Below, piece after piece: positions 7,043-10,840 of a stretch of 10,840 nt of DNA (positions are counted from its first letter, which is position 1; every line of letters starts with the position of its first letter). Made by a program: the position numbers and the translations under genes. This DNA is from Alphaproteobacteria bacterium (GTDB lineage: Bacteria > Pseudomonadota > Alphaproteobacteria > UBA11222). Where the stretch lies: assembly GCA_003454415.1 (NCBI GenBank), contig DMKG01000071.1, positions 1-10,840 on the forward strand, written 5' to 3'. Below the pieces are notes generated by a model, which was given only the letters and a program-made list of their open reading frames with translations, was not told the origin of the DNA and did not search any database.

Positions 7043-7071
7043 TTGCGCCATATCCGTTCAAAGCCTATCAT
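7043..7071 (+). promoter_or_regulatory. Possible sigma-70-type promoter for the propeller gene
   Basis: TTGCGC (7043-7048) and TATCAT (7066-7071) are separated by 17 nt and end 46 nt before the ATG at 7118. A terminator upstream means the propeller gene needs its own promoter in this region, and this is the best-placed candidate. The match is moderate and not proven. Confidence 0.4.
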
Positions 7072-7117
7072 CCTGACTTGGGGATGAACTGTGCGGGTAA
7101 AAAAAAGAGGGCGCTAA

Positions 7118-8041
7118 ATGCTCCGTTTTGATGTTTATTCTTGGATGCCGGATCAGGATCCTGTCTGTATCTCACCTGGTGATGGCGCGTATTTTCAGTC
7201 CACCATTGCTCCAAAAGGGGATCATGCCCTTTTTTGGGGGGGACGTTCAGGCCCGCCGCAAATCTGGCGCGCTGATCTGGATGGCGATCATTGCGAACCG
7301 CTGACGCCCTCCACCAATGGCGCCCGCCACCCTTCCTATTGTCTGAATGGCGAACGCGTGGTGTTCGTTTCAGATAGTGGGGTCAAACAGGCGCCGGAAA
7401 CCGTAGAAACCATTTTCATGGCGAATCCATCAGGGCCGATACGTCGCGATCTGCTCCTGCATATTTTTTCCATGAAGCCCGATGGCACGGATGTCCGGCA
7501 GATAACGGACGGTCCTGTGCAGGATCTCCGCCCGAGTATCAGTCCGGATGGCAAGATGATCTGCTTTATCTCCATACGCGGGGGCACCACCGGTCTTTGG
7601 CTTGTCCCCGCAGACGGCAGTGAGGAGCCACACAAGCTGGAAGTTCCGGTTTCTTTTTATCGTCCCAGCTGGTCAGTTGACGGAAGCCGCATTTACGGAT
7701 TTAGCGTCATCAGCAATGAACGGCATCAGGTAGGCTGGGTTGACCCCATGACCGGCGCCTGGACACCGCTCGCTAACGACGCGGCCGGCCAAACCCATGC
7801 GCCCAGCCCGGATCCCAGCGGAAAATCGCTGCTGGTGCACTCGAATTGGCAGGGGAACTGGACGATAAATGAATTATCCCTGGATGAAAAATCCCCTCTT
7901 CGCCTACTCACCCCGCATGGTTTTGAGCGGCTGACCTGCGTTCACCCGAACCGGGCCGCCAATGGGGCGATGACATTCGACTCCATTCCGGAGACATCCT
8001 GGAAGCATTACAAACCGCGCGGCCATTTCCTCCACCATTAG
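7118..8041 (+). CDS. PD40/TolB-like beta-propeller protein without signal peptide
   Basis: This 307-residue protein is built of WD40-like PD40 repeats as in TolB and prolyl oligopeptidase propellers. The repeats show as recurring PDG or PKG turns followed by a strand and a W/S-rich turn: APKGDHALFWGGR (about 32-44), YCLNGERVVFVSDSG (74-88), SISPDGKMICFISIRGG (143-159), SWSVDGSRIYGFSVIS (184-199) and PDPSGKSLLVHSNWQGN (230-246). Between them lie IW-type strands such as QIWRADLDG and HIFSMKPDGTDVRQIT. That suggests five or six blades. Unlike TolB there is no signal peptide and no N-terminal TolB domain, so it is probably cytoplasmic. No catalytic domain is attached. GAGGG (7107-7111) precedes the start. 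Its stop overlaps the convergent MFS gene by 4 bp. Its role is unknown; binding of a ligand or partner, or a sensor role, are the plain guesses. Confidence 0.85.
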   Translation: MLRFDVYSWMPDQDPVCISPGDGAYFQSTIAPKGDHALFWGGRSGPPQIWRADLDGDHCEPLTPSTNGARHPSYCLNGERVVFVSDSGVKQAPETVETIFMANPSGPIRRDLLLHIFSMKPDGTDVRQITDGPVQDLRPSISPDGKMICFISIRGGTTGLWLVPADGSEEPHKLEVPVSFYRPSWSVDGSRIYGFSVISNERHQVGWVDPMTGAWTPLANDAAGQTHAPSPDPSGKSLLVHSNWQGNWTINELSLDEKSPLRLLTPHGFERLTCVHPNRAANGAMTFDSIPETSWKHYKPRGHFLHH

Positions 8042-9354
8042 AGGATACGGTCCTTGTCAGGATTCGAATCGAGATCCTCGCGCAGGGTGCGGCCAGCTAG
8101 GTAGTAATGGACGGCTGACCAGATGTTGAACAGAAAGGTAAGCAACAGCGCAATGCGCAGGGATTCCTCGCCATACGCAGGTTTGAGGTAATCACTTAAC
8201 ACACCGACCAGGAACGGCCCCAGGCCCAGTCCAATGAGACTGATCACGAACAGCAATATGGCCGAGGCCATCGCGCGTATACGGATTTCCGCAAGCCCCT
8301 GAACCATGGCGAAGGTCGGCCCGAGATAAACGTAATTGAAATACAGGGGCACGATCAGCAGTGCGAGCGTGGTGTATTTGTCTTCCGCCATGAAGGCCAG
8401 CACGAAAAAGGGAACGCTGACGGCAAGGGTTATTCCCGGCACCCATACATACCAGCGCCGGTCCCGGGTCGCGAAATAATCAGAAATATAACCGCCGGAG
8501 AATGTGCCGAGACCGGCGAAGATGCCGATCATCGGCGCCAGCCAACTTCCGATTTCCGCACTGCTCATCTGATAGGAGCGGGAGAAGAACGCCGGCAGCC
8601 AACCGTTATATCCGTAGCTGACAAAGGCGTGAAGCGCGACCGCAATCACAATATGCCCGAAGGAAGGACGCGCCCAAAGATAGGACATGGCTTCCATCAG
8701 GGTTGCAGGCGCCATTTGGGTGGCGCCGGCGACGCTATTCCCCCGTGGGGGCTCCTTCACGCTCATGCGCACGATAACCGCCAGAATGACGCCCGGCAGG
8801 CCGACAACAATAAAAGCCGTTCGCCAGTCGAAATAATGCACAATCCATCCGCCCGCCAGCAGGCCGATCAAGGTCCCAATGGGGACGCCCAGAGCATAAA
8901 TCCCCATGGCCGACGCCCGTTTCTCGGCAGGAAAATAATCCGATATCAGGGAATGCGAAGCGGGGCCGCTGCCGGCTTCCCCCACCGCCACGCCAATCCG
9001 CCCGAGCATGAGCTGCCAGAAATTCAGCGCAAAACCGCAAACCGCGGTCATTACGCTCCAGGCCGCCAGCGATAGGGAAATGATGGTCACCCTGCTGTAG
9101 CGGTCCGCAAGCCTTGCAATTGGAATGCCCAGGATTGCGTAGAATATAGCGAATGCTACGCCGGACAGGAAACCCAGCTGCGTGTCCGTCAGGCTGAGAT
9201 CCTGCCGGATGGGCTCCAGCAGAATGGCGAGGATTTGCCTGTCGATGAAATTGAAAACGTAGACGACCACCAGAATGCCAAGGACATACTGCCGGTAGCG
9301 GGGGGTAAACATGACCCGCTTCTGTATCTCAGGCTTAGCTGGCACGTTAAGCAT
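8038..9354 (-). CDS. MFS transporter, Spinster-like (first of two paralogs)
   Basis: This 438-residue inner-membrane protein shows the hydrophobic pattern of a 12-helix major facilitator transporter. The first helix carries VYVFNFIDRQIL (31-42), typical of the Spinster-like group. The loop between helices 2 and 3 has the MFS signature GIPIARLADRYSR (76-88). GRIGVAVGEAG (118-128) and SDYFPAEKRA (138-147) follow, as in bacterial Spinster homologs. WRTAFIVVGLPG marks helix 6, and a charged loop (about 200-220) splits the two halves. The start at 9354 follows GGAGGGGGG (plus-strand 9360-9368); Met15 is a later alternative but the paralog has the same leader length. It would move a lipophilic or organic acid solute, in or out, driven by the proton gradient. 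The substrate is unknown. It lies 114 nt downstream of its paralog, so it may be co-transcribed or have its own promoter. Its stop overlaps the convergent propeller gene. Confidence 0.93.
   Translation of the reverse strand: MLNVPAKPEIQKRVMFTPRYRQYVLGILVVVYVFNFIDRQILAILLEPIRQDLSLTDTQLGFLSGVAFAIFYAILGIPIARLADRYSRVTIISLSLAAWSVMTAVCGFALNFWQLMLGRIGVAVGEAGSGPASHSLISDYFPAEKRASAMGIYALGVPIGTLIGLLAGGWIVHYFDWRTAFIVVGLPGVILAVIVRMSVKEPPRGNSVAGATQMAPATLMEAMSYLWARPSFGHIVIAVALHAFVSYGYNGWLPAFFSRSYQMSSAEIGSWLAPMIGIFAGLGTFSGGYISDYFATRDRRWYVWVPGITLAVSVPFFVLAFMAEDKYTTLALLIVPLYFNYVYLGPTFAMVQGLAEIRIRAMASAILLFVISLIGLGLGPFLVGVLSDYLKPAYGEESLRIALLLTFLFNIWSAVHYYLAGRTLREDLDSNPDKDRIL
9235..9310 (-). repeat. Near-identical tract shared by the two MFS genes (copy 1)
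   Basis: Positions 9236-9310 match 10676-10750 at 73 of 75 bases; the differences are at 9259 and 9298 and are both silent. The tract encodes residues 16-40, identical in the two proteins. Immediately outside it, at 9181-9235, only 35 of 55 bases match, and identical residues use different codons. The sharp edge suggests gene conversion or recent recombination between the paralogs. Confidence 0.75.
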
Positions 9355-9468
9355 TTACGCCCCCCTCCGACTGTATCTTTACGTGTTTCCTAAATGGACA
9401 ACACAGGCTGAAAACCTCACGGGTGCGGTAAAATCAAGGCAAATGATTCCAGCCGCCCCGCATGTTGT

Positions 9469-10794
9469 TCAACTGGAAGCATAAACGGCATTTTTATCCG
9501 GGTTCGCATCCAGATCTTCGCGCAGTGTCCTCGCCGCAAAAAAATAATGAACAGCAGACCAGATATTGACCATAAATATGACCAGCAGCGCATAGCGAAG
9601 CGATTCATTTTCAAGACTTGGGCGCAGAAAATCACTTAGAACGCCAACCGCCAAGGGGCCAAGGCCAAGACCGATCAGATTGACAACAAACACATAAGCC
9701 GCCCCCGCAAATGCACGCATGCGCACCTGAGCCACTCCCTGAATTACCGCCAGCGTTGGTCCATGATAAAAAGCCCCAAAGAAGGTCGGCAGGATATACA
9801 GCGACAGCATCCAGTACTTGCTCTCCGCCAGAAATGCGAAAATGGTAAAAGGCACCGCCAGTAATAGCGAAATTCCACTGATCCACACATACCAGCGGCG
9901 GTCCCTTCTGGCGTATCTGTCGCCCAGATATCCGCCTGCAACAGTGCCTAATCCGCCAACGATGCCAGCCAGGAGCGCCAGCCAGGTGCCAATCTCCGCG
10001 CTACTCATCTGATGTGAGCGGGCCAGAAAGGATGGCAACCATCCGATTACGCCATAGCCGACAAAGGCGTGCAGACCTGCAGCAAGCGCCGTGTGACGAA
10101 AGGCGCGGCGCGACCACAGATATCCCACGACTTCTTTCAGGCGCATTTGTTCGCCGCGGTCTTGTATAGCCTCCGAATGTCCGCGCGGCGGCTCCTTCAC
10201 GGCCATCCTGACAATTACCGCCAAGATAAGCCCTGGAAGCCCGACGACGATAAAAGCGGTACGCCACCCAAAATATTCCTCGATCCAGCCGCCGGCCAGA
10301 AATCCAAACATCACGCCAAGCGGCACGCCAAGCGAGAAAATGCTCAAAGCAGTCGCCCGTTGCTCGGGAGCGAAATAATCAGAGATCAGGGAATAGGATG
10401 GCGGCGCGCACCCCGCCTCGCCAATGCCCACCCCAATCCGCGCAGCCAGCAACTGCCAGAAATTCTGCGCCAGTCCGCACACCGCCGTCATCGCACTCCA
10501 TACTGCGAGCGACGCGCTGATGATATTCACGCGTGAACTGCGATCCGCCAAACGCGCAAGCGGAATGCCAAACCCCACATAAAAAACTGCAAAGGCGATA
10601 CCCGAAAGAAAACCGAGCTGCGTATCAGAAAGCTCAAGATCCTGTTTAATTGGCTGCAGCAGGATCGACAGAATCTGCCTGTCGATGAAATTGAAAACAT
10701 AGACGACCACCAGAATGCCAAGGACATACTGCCGGTAACGGGGGGTAAACTGCGCGCTTGCCTGTTGCGCCGGCGTTTCCGCAGCTTCGCTCAT
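9469..10794 (-). CDS. MFS transporter, Spinster-like (second paralog, upstream in transcription)
   Basis: This 441-residue protein has the same architecture as its neighbour, and both begin in exact register: FTPRYRQ is at residues 16-22 in each. It carries FIDRQIL in helix 1, GIPLARLADRSSR (76-88), ARIGVGIGEAG (118-128) and SDYFAPEQRA (138-147). By eye about 70 of 85 residues match the paralog over 16-100. The region after GEAG differs (CAPPSYS against SGPASHS), as does the loop near 205-215, so the substrates may not be the same. AGGAG (plus-strand 10805-10809), followed by a G-rich run, precedes the start. About 46 nt of upstream DNA are visible, too little to identify its promoter. The gene is transcribed towards the first paralog. 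Direction of transport and substrate are unknown; closeness to the catabolic genes suggests a pathway substrate or product. Confidence 0.93.
   Translation of the reverse strand: MSEAAETPAQQASAQFTPRYRQYVLGILVVVYVFNFIDRQILSILLQPIKQDLELSDTQLGFLSGIAFAVFYVGFGIPLARLADRSSRVNIISASLAVWSAMTAVCGLAQNFWQLLAARIGVGIGEAGCAPPSYSLISDYFAPEQRATALSIFSLGVPLGVMFGFLAGGWIEEYFGWRTAFIVVGLPGLILAVIVRMAVKEPPRGHSEAIQDRGEQMRLKEVVGYLWSRRAFRHTALAAGLHAFVGYGVIGWLPSFLARSHQMSSAEIGTWLALLAGIVGGLGTVAGGYLGDRYARRDRRWYVWISGISLLLAVPFTIFAFLAESKYWMLSLYILPTFFGAFYHGPTLAVIQGVAQVRMRAFAGAAYVFVVNLIGLGLGPLAVGVLSDFLRPSLENESLRYALLVIFMVNIWSAVHYFFAARTLREDLDANPDKNAVYASS
10675..10750 (-). repeat. Near-identical tract shared by the two MFS genes (copy 2)
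   Basis: This is the partner of the tract at 9236-9310, exactly 1440 bases away. The match ends at the codon before the shared FTPRYRQ segment on one side and at residue 40 on the other. Confidence 0.75.
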
Positions 10795-10840
10795 CCCATC
10801 CCCTCTCCTGCTGGCGTGCCTAATGCGCCGGCCATTTATT

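Larger units (their letters stand above)
6797..7117. other. Intergenic region of about 320 nt with no recognisable gene
   Basis: Between the terminator and the propeller gene I find no coding sequence I can support. Two short open frames exist: 6848-7051 on the minus strand, 67 residues, and 6894-7076 on the plus strand, 60 residues. They overlap each other, lack good ribosome binding sites and resemble no family I know. The stretch contains a 24-bp dyad near its left end and a possible promoter near its right end, both listed separately. Confidence 0.6.

Noticed and set aside
6848..7051. 67-residue open frame on the minus strand between the terminator and the propeller gene
   Set aside because: No convincing ribosome binding site, no recognisable family, and an equally long frame overlaps it on the other strand.
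9355..9468. Promoter or terminator between the two MFS genes
   Set aside because: I found no stem followed by a T-run and no boxes with good spacing that stand out from background in these 114 nt.
8038..10794. Tandem MFS genes as part of a mobile element because they are duplicated
   Set aside because: No transposase, integrase, terminal repeats or target duplication were seen; the copies are diverged over most of their length and fit an old tandem duplication.

Overview
The window reads as chromosomal DNA of an alphaproteobacterium. It is moderately GC-rich, with third positions rich in G and C and strong GGAG-type ribosome binding sites. It opens with the surA-pdxA-rsmA gene order typical of that class, and the SurA tail resembles alphaproteobacterial SurA (a conserved MVC-N-R near the end of the second parvulin-like domain). 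No species can be named from the sequence alone. No tRNA, rRNA, transposase, integrase or CRISPR array was seen.

Positions 1-2507 (+) hold the conserved housekeeping block. It contains the C-terminal part of the periplasmic chaperone SurA, whose 5' side looks frameshifted near position 60; PdxA (vitamin B6 synthesis), which seems to lack a normal start codon; and RsmA (16S rRNA dimethylation), which overlaps pdxA.

Positions 2552-6727 (+) hold what looks like a catabolic module. An alpha/beta hydrolase, an atypical crotonase and a class III (CaiB/BaiF) CoA transferase are spaced 21-24 nt apart and are probably co-transcribed. After 132 nt containing a long inverted repeat and a possible promoter comes a stand-alone ferritin-like di-iron protein with two E-(about 30)-ExxH ligand sets. 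A clear Rho-independent terminator (6762-6796) ends this unit. Inference: oxygenation by the di-iron protein, CoA activation by transfer, then hydrolytic or lyase chemistry by the crotonase and hydrolase on a hydrophobic acid or ketone. The substrate cannot be read from the sequence.

Positions 6797-7117 are mostly non-coding and carry a 24-bp dyad and a possible promoter. They lead into a cytoplasmic-looking PD40/TolB-type beta-propeller protein (7118-8041, +).

Positions 8038-10794 (-) carry two tandem paralogous Spinster-like MFS transporters converging on the propeller gene, with a 4-bp tail-to-tail overlap. The paralogs share a 75-nt tract that is almost identical even at silent positions, while flanking DNA is far more diverged, which points to recent gene conversion. 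They may import or export the substrate of the plus-strand module, but that is inferred only from proximity.
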